From assembly GCA_003342895.1 (NCBI GenBank), contig PTFA01000009.1:8700677-8764676 (forward strand): DNA of 64,000 nt. Direction: 5' to 3'. Made by a program: the position numbers and the translations under genes. This DNA comes from Casuarius casuarius. Its lineage: Eukaryota; Chordata; Aves; Casuariiformes; Casuariidae. The notes below the pieces were generated by a model. It had not been told where the DNA came from, did no database searches, and saw only the letters and a list, made by a program, of their open reading frames with translations. How positions within the stretch are numbered: the first letter of the stretch is position 1; each line of letters begins with the position of its first letter. Below, piece by piece: positions 47,216 to 56,827 of this stretch.

Positions 47216-50151
47216 ACAGATAGCTTTTATGAGTTTAGCAGGCTGTTCCTCAAAATACTTTTTCAGACTTTTTCTCCTGACTGCTCTGACTCTGCTGTTT
47301 AGAGGGGATGTCTTCTAGAGTCTGTTTTGATTACTACTCTGTGATTACTTCCGGCCCTCATAGTTTCTCTAAAGTTACTGTGTCAGTCTCCAATCAAGTT
47401 ACGTTAAATTCTTATCAGTAAATATATATTAATGTGACCTGTCTATATTAACATTGTTACTACTTTAATATTTTAAATACAGATACTACTGATTTACAAA
47501 GAATGCATTATGTTATACAATACGTGTTAAATATGATTACAGGTAAGCAAATACTGTAATTACATATAGCAAAGATATAGATTACTTTCACAGAACTGGT
47601 TTACTGGGTTTTTGTTACGATGCATCATACTATTTACAATACTCTAATGAATTCTGAGGAATGCCTTGTTCCTTATAATTATTTGTCCAATAATAATGTC
47701 TTTCTTTTAGTTTCCAAATACATGGACAAATTCCATTGTGTTCCCTGTTTAAGACGTTTGCTTGAAGGAAGAATATTAAATACCGTGACTGAAATCACAA
47801 CCATTCTACAGAGCCAAATGTTCAGAGGCCTGCTATTTTCATTCACATGGATAGTAACTCCTTCTGCAGGTAGATCTACTTTCTTTATATGACGGTATAA
47901 ATAGTTTTGGACATATTAGCCTATAAATATTGCAGTAATAGCAATACCTTCCCCACATTTATTTAGCACTTTTCATCCTAATGCAAAATGCATTGAAATG
48001 CAGTCGTTAATCGTATAAGACATTATGTATTGCGTCTTAAATTTCTGTGATATCTCTAAAACATCTCTATTCACTGCTAGACTTTGAATCAAATTACCCA
48101 TTAATATCTTTAAGTTGCTTTATAAGTGTCCAGAGTTGTTTCCCCACAATGTCTGTAGTGGAAAAAAAAGTCACCCCATTCTAGTCTGCTCTTTGGTAAA
48201 TTCTTTACATTTTGGTTAAAAGCAAAATATGCTTATTAAAAAATACTGGAACCTTTAAGTTACTTTAAGTTGTAATATGAGGAGGAAAAACTATGCCCTT
48301 TAACAAAAAACTGTGAAGTTTTAATGAAGAGAAGTGATTCAGACATCAGTTTTATTTCTTACTGCATATCATTACAGCAAAATTGAAAAGCAGACGCTAA
48401 AGATGGAAATTAACCCCAAATATGCTACTTTAATCAAGTGCCTTATGCATAATTTCATTTATGTGGACTTAGAGTTTCCTTATGTTGTGTTCATTAGTGA
48501 TCAGGATGGTTGCAGTCCCTTTCACAGGGATGCTTCGGTGATTTAGAAGCAGGTGCAGCTGGTAGACTTGCAAGGAAGCAGTGCCAGCAGACCCTAGAAG
48601 CTGATGTTTAGTGCCAGGAAGGAGCTCAAGGCAGCATAGCTTTGGAAACTTGGATGCCATCAGCCCTGACAAAGGTGACATTCATGATTAAAACTATTTG
48701 GTTTTACTACTTGAGGAATTTCTGGCATACAGAAATGTAAGTGCTTGAAACATGATTAGCCGCAGGTTGATCTGTGCATCTCTGGTATGCTTTATCTTAT
48801 TAACAGGGCTGCACATTTCCGTCATTTCAGAATACTTACTGGGACTCATGCTTTCGTGTGGATTCATCAGATTTCAAAACCCAAAAGTTGTGCAGATGGT
48901 TCTGGAGGAGGGTGGTGACAAGCCTGACAGCTGGTGCCAGGTTATATGGGAATTTCTGGTTCAAATGCGATACATATCTGGAAGTTTGTGATTCAGGAGG
49001 TGAATCTGTGCCATTTCAGGAGTGTTCTTTGGGGCGTTCAGGAAAGGTCATTTTCTTCTGTTGTAAGAATCAGATGTATCGGGCAGAACAATCGCGCTTT
49101 AGATGGTTGATTTTATCCAGAATGTTTTAAGACCTGCAAAAAGAAAAAAGGGTGTGCTGTCCAGCTGTCTGAGGCCCACACAGACCCTGGTGCCTCGCCT
49201 AAGAATAGAAGCAATTTGATAGCTGAAGGAGATCAGACAATTATAGGATGTATTCATCACATCCTCCTTTATTTTCCCCAGCATATTTTTTCTCTCGCGG
49301 AAGATATTCACACAGAGTATGGATATGCTTCCATTTGACTGCACTGGGCTGATAGCTTGTCTATGGACTTTTATGATATGTAGTGGTGGGTCAAAACCAG
49401 CTGGTGTGCATGTGCCAGAGGAAACACAAGTCAATGTGTCTCCAGTGTGATGGCAATGTGGGATCAGGATTACCAAATACTTTTCTACTGCAGCTGGGTA
49501 GGAGCAATTTTGGAAAACTGCAAGCTTTGGAACTAAATGGAAAAAATAGGAATTTTGGGGTATTCTTGCAATAAATTTTAATATACCTCTTGCATACTAA
49601 ACTTCTTTAAAGTTAGGAGCTATCTAAAGGACATCTTGAGAATATACAAAAAGGTTAACTATTATATGGTAAGAATAGTAATTTGTATTGGGAGACATGA
49701 TTATGCACAGAGAGATACACTGTGCATATGAAGAACTGCTTCAGGATGATGCATTTTTCTATTGGACACAGTGGCTGCACAATAAAAACATACGGCCTGA
49801 TGGCAGACTCATATAGCACAAGTTGTATGGAGAGGTGCACCATGCAGTGTGTCCAGTCCTTCCTGATCATGGAGTTACTGCAGTGAAAGGACTAAGAGCA
49901 ATACAAAGCAAAGAAAGTATTTAGGGAATGAGAGGTTGACCTTTTAGTTCAGACTGGAGCCAACCAGCAAGTTTTGAGCTTCTGGAAATATGGCCACAGA
50001 CTTTTAACTGTTATGAACCATGTCATCTAACATTTTGTCTAAGGCTATGTTTGGGTATGTTCGGGTTATCATGATACGGGTGGAAGTCTTGTACTGAGTG
50101 TAATTAATGCCTGCAGGCCATTTCTGTAGAGGATATTAATGTTGTGCATGA

Positions 50152-50191
50152 AACACACACACACATGCACGCACGCACACACACGCACACA
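50152..50191. repeat. Interrupted (CA)n microsatellite
   Basis: acacacacacacatgcacgc and the following cacacacacgcacaca form a CA/GT tract of about 40 bases, with CG and TG interruptions. Confidence 0.9.
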
Positions 50192-52269
50192 AAGGATTAT
50201 AAATAAAAGTTGTGTTTTGAGATTTAATCTCTTTTCATTGGCTGTGACTTCACCTGTGTGACAGTCACTGAAATGCTCATCTCACTGCCACAGCAGAACT
50301 CAATTTTTCATTCTGTGGCAGGGAATTTTTAAACTTGTTTTCTTCTTACAAGTACATAAAAAAAAAATACTGGAGAAGCTGAAATTCCAGTTCTAAAATA
50401 CTTCTGCTTCCAGAAACCAAAAAAGTCAACTGAGATAATTATCTGAATGTGACACCTGAATGTGACTGTGGATGTTAGAACTCGTTCAATGTTAAAACAA
50501 TTCAGAGAACACATTACTGCCCAATCAAGAGATCAGCTACTGTGGTTTAAGTGTCTCTTCAAGAGCAGTGTGATGGTCTGAAAGCAAAATATGGTGCTTA
50601 ACTTTTGAGCTCTTGGGGAAAGGTACCTTTTAGCAGTCATATGACCCTTTTCCATGGAAGTTATTTTGTCCATTTTCGCTGTTGCATAAAGGCTGGAGTT
50701 TCTCATTGACAATGTATTCCTGATCTTTGAATGCTGGACTTTGGTCCAGGAGACTAATAATTTTTTCATATCCACAGGTCAAAATGCTTATGTGTATTTT
50801 GATATTAGCTGTAGACCACAAATTAAAAAAAATTGTTTTTGTCTTGGAATGAGTGGGGGCATTTTGTAAAGGAAGAAAATTATACAATAACTGCTCATTT
50901 GAGAAGTAATTAACCTTCTTATGCCATTTGCATTATTAATGTACTAGAATTATCATAATGTCCTAATGTATCTGAATTTCTATTAATGTTTTCTCTGCTA
51001 AATAAATAAAAGTGAATTCAGTAAAGAGATGACATTTGTTTTAATTGTTCATCAGAATTCTTTTTTTTTCCTTCCTCCAAAGCCCTAATAGTTTGTTAAA
51101 TACAAATCCTTAAATGGATGGCATTTCATGATAGGTTTTGAACCTAATTATATCAAATGTCATAGCATTATTTATTTAAAAGTCTTTTCAAGATTACTGT
51201 ACAAAGGAAAAATGTGTTTTCCCTCTTTACACATCCTTAAATTATTCTGTTAGGTTCTTATAATTTCTGTTTAGCAGGTTCATAAATGCACTCAATCAAG
51301 TTTACTTTTAGAATCCTTAAAAAAAAGTTTTCTCTAAATGGAGTTAGTCTTGTAACTCTGTTTTCTGCTACTGCTTCTTCTTTTTTAAGACTGTTTATGA
51401 AAATGTCTCCTAGAATTGGAATCAGCATAACACTGTGCTTACACTGAATACCTGAATATGGTTTGCAAGTATTGGAGAGAATAAATGTTGCCACATAAGA
51501 GAAGTAAAATGACCACAGTAATCTGCATAATTTAGTAGGTTTCTGTTTAATTAAAAGACGATAGGTGAATAGAAAAATCTAAGCTTTGTATAAAATATGT
51601 GTATTTTGGTGAGGGAAGGAACTCATTCCTAGTAGATTAGCATTGGCATTAACCATGAACTGGGACTTTTACAGCCATGTAACATCCCGACTGAGAGGAG
51701 GAAGATCCTTAAGCTCCAAGGGCCACTGAGCATATAGCGATAGCAAGATTACTGTATTGACAACACTGTGGGTGACAGGAGCAGGTAAAAGTGGAGGTAT
51801 GATTTAGTTGTTCTTCATTCCACAGTATTTGAACTAACCTAGCAAGAAATGAGGTATTAACTATGATTTCAGACAAACTAGAAAAAATCAGGAGAGAAAT
51901 TATGATACAAAAAAACTTTCTAAAAACGATTTTTAAAAAGTTTTTATTGAAAACCCAGAAGTCATTTGTTTGTTTTGTGAAGGTAAAATTATTATGATGA
52001 AAAATTATTGCAAAATGGAATGCAAAAAGTGTTTTCAACAAAAACAATCAAAATAATGATTTAAACTATTTTTTCAACTGAAAATAATGGATTAATCATT
52101 TTCCATTGAGGACACTGATGGGGGCTTCACCCAGCTCTGCTCAGACTGCCTAACATGAAATTTCTTCTGAATCCCTGGGTTTTCCACAGTAGGCAAGATG
52201 AGATCATTCCCTAATGTCCTGCTCTGGATTTCTCCCAGGAGAAGTTCAATTAACTCCGTAAAGCATAGA

Positions 52270-52273
<4 letters not shown>

Positions 52274-52300
<27 letters not shown>
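52274..52300. repeat. (TTA)9 microsatellite
   Basis: Nine perfect TTA units, 27 bases, immediately after a short T run. Confidence 0.93.
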
Positions 52301-54301
52301 GCTTTCTGTACCATTACAAAGAAACACTTCCATGCATGACGCACCTTCCCTTTGTGACCCTATAGTCATGTCTGACTTTAAAAAGTATTTCATTGAAACC
52401 TGAATCTGTTTTTTTCCTCAAACTAGTGCTTGTATAAAGCACATTTAAGACCATGTTTTTCAGCATTTTTTGTATGTGCAGAATACCTTATTTGCATCTG
52501 TGAAATATAGCTCAGAGATAGGATAGCTAGGCTACCAGCTGTAGGGAACCGAGGACAGGAATGGTCATTTGTTTTTTAACATTCAGTTTTCACGTTAGTG
52601 ATGAGAAGACATAGGTCAAATGAAATCTAAGTGTCCGAATCTAACACCTACATTGCTCAAAGTATTTTAACTGTAGTAAGTGTATGCATCAGACCATTTT
52701 ATTTTTTTTAAGTTCACTGAGTTCTTCCATTTTTAGTTGCCACATTGCATATAAAGTCAGTTTTATTTTGTTAGGATTCTCTAGTCCTTCAAATTTTGAG
52801 CAAATGTCATCCCCCAAAAGATTTGAACAAGAAGCTGATGCTCTATGTTGCCACATTTTGAATGCTACCCTGTTGGGAAAAAGACTACACGATTCTTAAA
52901 TAAATAACCTTAGCTACCCTTTACCTTTCAGCTCTAAACAGTTACATATAAAAGTGTTGAACTTTTCACCAGGGGAAAGATTCTCTTCCCAGCTCTGTCT
53001 CATATGCCTCTGCTTGTTGGGTAGTACTAGAAATAATGCCAGCACTGAGATACTATTGAAAACTGCACATGTTGAGAACCATTGTAACAGTTGTTGGTTT
53101 AGTCTAAATCTCCGTGGTTAGGAATAGACAAATCATTTGAGGGAGAAGTTTTATTTGAATGTTTGCTAATTATTGCTTAAAAGGTTCTGCAATGATCAGT
53201 TATTGTTTCCATGCTTTCCTTCCCAAACTTCTGCAATAATCTTTCAGAGTTTCATACCTCTGCCCTTTTCAAGATCACACTAGAACCAGAAGTCTATTAC
53301 ATCCTTAGAACATCTGTTCTTGCAGTATTTTCCTTTGCTATAAGATCACTATAATAATCTTCTAAAATTATTTGTAAATTAAATATCCTGCCTGTGTTGC
53401 AAATAGGATATAGCTCTCTCTAAAAGAAAAAAAAAATTGCAAGATTTACAGGCTAACTTTTTAGCTTCTAGGGTTAAAATAAATTTAGAAATCATAGTAG
53501 TCTGAATGAATCTAAATTCAGTTTGACTTGGTGCTGGTGCATTCTCTTTTGTAGGTTAGTATTGAGATTATGTAGTATCAGTTAGTAGCAGTTTACACTT
53601 CCCCCTGATCTCTGTGAAAGAAAACCTATCTGCAGGAGGGAAGGCAATGGCTGGAGATTTTTAAAGCCAGCTTTAAACAAACATTTACTAGAAGACACAA
53701 GCTTCTCTAATTTATAATTAAGATCAGGGAGCACTAAAAACCATACCTAATTATGCATTCTTTCTGCTGCTTTGACCTCTTGGCCACAGCTCCAGATCTA
53801 GCTTCAAGCTTCCTGTGACTTTTTGTCCAATTCTTTGTAGGGCCAGCTTTACAATTTAAAGAGGGCAACAGAGAAATGGGGAGAAGTGGGAGTTAAATCT
53901 GTAGTCAATATAGCATTATTCGTATCTGTCCAAGGCATGATTCTGCAGCCCATTGGGTCCTGGGCTTGCTAGACTCGCACTGGAGAGTGTTATAGAGAAA
54001 GAACGCGCATACTTCTGTGCCTCCCATATTCTTGCCCTTCCTCCTTTCAATCACTGACAACCTCCAGTCAAAGAGAGAGAATTGAAGAATTGACAGTGGC
54101 CTGAACTTTAAAAGCACCCCAATATTCCTTAGATCCTTAGATTCTATGAAAACTTTTCAGACCCTTCCAACACCATTCGTAAATCATGATATCTATACTT
54201 AACAATACCTTAAGTGAGTTTCCTTCTAAATTTACCTTATCACATCGTTTTCTTTCCCTGAAATCCAATTATTTTCAGATTTACAATGGGCAAAGTATCT
54301 C

Positions 54302-54330
54302 TGTAACATCTGAAGTATTCAGATGTTACA
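54302..54330. repeat. Perfect hairpin, 13-bp arms, 3-nt loop
   Basis: tgtaacatctgaa (54302-54314), loop gta, then ttcagatgttaca (54318-54330). This is the longest perfect short-loop stem I found in the window. It is too short for a typical miRNA precursor and has no RNA-gene promoter context. Confidence 0.9.
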
Positions 54331-55009
54331 AGCATTTCTATATAGCAGTTTTCTCAGGGCTGTAGATGACCATGTTATTCCTAACTTACCAAACTTGGGA
54401 TGTGAGTTCGAAGAACTCATTTTACAACACTTTTAGATCAACATTTTTTGTTCTAAACCTGTACAATCAAGCTTATCATTACACCAGGAATATCAAACTT
54501 ACATTACAAAGGCCAAGCCACCACTGATGAAATGTTGCTCTCAGCCTGATTCATTGGGGATGCATACCGCTGTCAGTGAAGAACTTTCCCTTATTTCCCA
54601 TGTATCAGAACTTTTTTTCCCCTTACACAGCAAGTGGAGAAAGAGCTAATGGAGACCCTCTATTCATTATTCCTCAGTTCCCTCCCTACTTTAGATGTGA
54701 ATGAATTCCATGCCATTTTCTTCCATTTTCACATGTCCAAATAAATTTCATCAAAGACAGTAGCAGAACAAAGAGGAAATAGAACTTCACAGTTGAACCT
54801 CAAGCTTTGTACATGAAGACTCAAATGAAAAAGCTTTGCTTTAGGAGCATTGTGTCTTTTAGTCAACTAGAGAAAAAAGACATGTGTTGTAATATCTGTC
54901 AATCTAATATTATTTAAACTAATCCAATTTAGGAATGGATACAATACAACATGTTGCAGATGAGTGAGGAGTGATGCACTTCACTCGTAAGAGAGAAACA
55001 GCAGTATGT

Positions 55010-55015
55010 TTTATT
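55010..55015 (-). promoter_or_regulatory. LTR polyadenylation signal AATAAA
   Basis: tttatt on the plus strand reads AATAAA on the minus strand, about 50 bases before the 3' edge of the LTR, a plausible R/U5 position. Confidence 0.6.
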
Positions 55016-55019
55016 GAGG

Positions 55020-55085
55020 TAAGACAGTGATTTAACAGAGTTCGACTGTAAATAAGACAGTAATTTAACAAGGGTTGATGGCAAG
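55020..55085. repeat. Degenerate ~33-bp duplication in LTR
   Basis: taagacagtgatttaacag at 55020 recurs as taagacagtaatttaacaag starting at 55053, a period of about 33 bases. The copies are diverged, so this predates the adjacent perfect 36-bp duplication. Confidence 0.65.
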
Positions 55086-55148
55086 GTTCACTCAGTTATT
55101 TACTGCGTGGAGGATGGCAAGGTTCACTCAGTTATTTACTGCGTGGAG
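55077..55148. repeat. Perfect 36-bp tandem duplication in LTR
   Basis: 55077-55112 and 55113-55148 are identical, beginning gatggcaaggttcactcag and ending ctgcgtggag, with a further gat at the start of an incipient third unit. Perfect identity suggests a recent event. The 12-residue repeat in the chance frame 55075-55266 follows from the period being a multiple of three. Confidence 0.95.
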
Positions 55149-55170
55149 GATAGGGTCAGATGAAAGTGTC

Positions 55171-55522
55171 AAGGAGATCCTCCTGTTGAGTCATGGGGTT
55201 CAGAATGGACCCCCTTGCTTTCCAAACTTCTCAGGGGAGTCTGGGGGTGGCTGGATCCAATCTTAGTCCCAGACTTGGTCAACGGTTTATGTCTAAAGAA
55301 TTATGTGCACAATCAATCAGAGATGTAAGTTAGCAAAGTTTGCAAAGGAGACCCTCCCGTTGAGTCATGAGATTCAGAATGGACCCCCTTGCTATCCAAA
55401 CTCCTTCTCAAGGGAGTCTGGGGGCGGCTGGATCCAATCTTAGTCTCGAACTTGGTCAGCAGTTTGTGTCTAAAGGATTATGTGCACAGTCAATCAGAGA
55501 TACAACTTAGTAAAGTTTTGCA
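55171..55522. repeat. ~174-bp direct duplication in LTR
   Basis: Copy A (55171-55344) and copy B (55345-about 55522) align throughout, sharing ttcagaatggacccccttgc, ggctggatccaatcttagt and attatgtgcaca, with identity of roughly nine in ten positions by eye. Copy B carries a few extra bases near 55401-55410. Each copy contains a perfect TGAGTCA (55187-55193 and 55361-55367). The divergence shows the duplication is old, probably a property of the LTR family. Confidence 0.92.
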
Positions 55523-55666
55523 AAGTTTTCAGCATGCTATCTGTCGTGGGTAAGGAATCTCTCAACCTTGAGGAGTAATCTTGAGAGGCGTCCCTGCTCT
55601 AGTGGAGGTTCTGCAGTGCAGCCCACTGCTGTGCAGGAGAGCTCGATGGGCTCTGGGCTGTCCCCT

Positions 55667-55708
55667 GTTTATGGGGGGAAGATGATTGACTCATAGTCAC
55701 ATTTGCAT
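55667..55708 (-). promoter_or_regulatory. LTR U3 promoter: octamer, AP-1, TATA-like
   Basis: On the minus strand, in order, there is a perfect octamer ATGCAAAT (55708-55701), a perfect AP-1 heptamer TGAGTCA (55693-55687) and a CATAAAC TATA-like box (55673-55667), followed by AGGGGACAG. The spacing resembles a retroviral U3 core promoter. The octamer is bound by POU-family factors and the heptamer by FOS/JUN. Activity in the host cannot be judged from sequence. Confidence 0.6.
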
Positions 55709-56067
55709 ACTAGATGGATTTTAGTTGGTGCATGCTCAATTAGCCTCTGTGTATGTGCTGTTTACGGAGAGGTCAGGTTGAGAGGGGAGGAGGGAAAGAA
55801 GAGCACATTGAGGAGGGGAAGGAGCACACCGTCACACTGCAGAAAGAAAAGGACATCTGCACTGATCCTGAAGCTCCAAGAAGCATTGATTTAGAAAAGT
55901 ATGTAGTTTTCTGTCATCGTATTTGGAGATAAAGGTCTGAACTGTTCTTTGTAAATCAGTATATAAGTATATTACTTTATGTATTGTGATTGTTTGCTTA
56001 AAACCAGATGGTGCACTGAGAATTTCAGAAGGTGTAATGTGGATCTAAAATATTTATTTTCTTTGTA

Positions 56068-56092
56068 CAGATAAACTAGGCTAGTTTATCTG
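56068..56092. repeat. 25-bp quasi-palindrome with GATA motifs
   Basis: cagataaactag (56068-56079), central g, then ctagtttatctg (56081-56092). The 12-bp arms are perfect. Each arm contains an AGATAA (WGATAR) site, giving two inverted GATA-type motifs at 56069-56074 and 56086-56091. Confidence 0.9.
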
Positions 56093-56801
56093 AAAGGCAC
56101 TCTTTATATTCCAGTTTCATGAGTCAGAACATCACGTATTTGCCATGGGGGTGTGCAAATGTGCTTTTCAGTGACAGAGGTGTTCTGGCTGCCCTTCTCA
56201 AAAATTAAGGATAAGGAGGGTAGGAAATTGTAGAAGAGCAGTTCCCTTTTTCTCCTAGCAGATCCATATACCTTAGGATACCTGCTTCTTGCAATAAGGA
56301 GACACCTCCCCAAAATACACAGGAAGTTTTGATAGGCTGTTTTTTTTCTTAAGCAGAGCAAGAGAATACAGAAAACGGCTAATTAAATGTGGATTTTTCT
56401 GACCAACTCACTCACCTCTTGTTGTCTTTAGGAAAAGCCCATAGAATTGGTAGATTAAGCATGTATATGTTCCAGGACTGTGAAACGAACATTTCCCTGT
56501 CAATAGCAATAAGCCAGTTACCTTGTCTGCCAGCTACTAAAAGCTGTACCAAGGGAGAGAAGATATAGAAAGTAGGGAGTATTCTCTAGAGTTTGAATCA
56601 CTTCAAATTATTTGTTGCTCCTGTTGTTCTCAGCCATCCTCAGAGGTTTTATTTCAGTCCCTGGGAAAAACAACATGAATAATGTCATTTGATTTAAAAA
56701 TTCCTCTTTTCTTGATAGTGCAAAATATTTCCAATTCTAGGTTGATGTTTTTTCCCCTTCCATCCTTTACTTTTCTTGTCTGACTCCCTATGAAGAAAAA
56801 A

Positions 56802-56827
56802 AATAAACAGTGTACAAAAAAAAAAAA
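56802..56827 (+). other. AATAAA followed by A12 tract
   Basis: AATAAA at 56802-56807 is followed eight bases later by twelve A residues (56816-56827). This is the arrangement expected at the 3' end of a retroposed mRNA, but the upstream sequence has no recognisable coding content and I found no clear flanking duplication. A chance A-rich tract is equally possible. Confidence 0.3.

Larger units (their letters stand above)
44702..54954. other. Unique AT-rich noncoding DNA
   Basis: No host gene is supported. The largest frame (49099-49476 minus, 125 codons) has no recognisable domain. Listed separately are a hairpin at 46006-46029, the GC-rich patch at 47030-47215, CA and TTA microsatellites (50152-50191 and 52274-52300) and a hairpin at 54302-54330. 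G-rich purine sequence (gggggg-a-gggg-a-ggg) lies at about 46680-46695. Confidence 0.5.
54961..55837 (-). mobile_element. Solo LTR of an endogenous retrovirus
   Basis: Flanking 6-bp direct repeats tgcaga (54955-54960 and 55838-55843) bound an approximately 877-bp segment with LTR-like signals read on the minus strand. From the 5' end these are TGTGACGGTG (55836 down), a purine-rich-complement U3, an octamer ATGCAAAT (55701-55708), an AP-1 heptamer, a CATAAA TATA-like box (55667-55673) and AATAAA (55010-55015) near the 3' end. No gag, pol or env homology and no second LTR is present within the window, so it is best explained as a solo LTR left by recombination between the two LTRs. The canonical CA end on the plus strand falls at 55836, one base inside the flanking repeat, so the true terminus is uncertain by about one base. 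The family is not identified. Confidence 0.8.

Noticed and set aside
54302..54330. Rho-independent terminator or miRNA precursor
   Set aside because: The organism is not bacterial, there is no upstream gene, and the stem is too short for a miRNA hairpin.
55075..55266. Protein with a 12-residue repeat (ARFTQLFTAWRM twice)
   Set aside because: The repeat is the translation of the 36-bp tandem duplication inside the LTR; there is no gene context.
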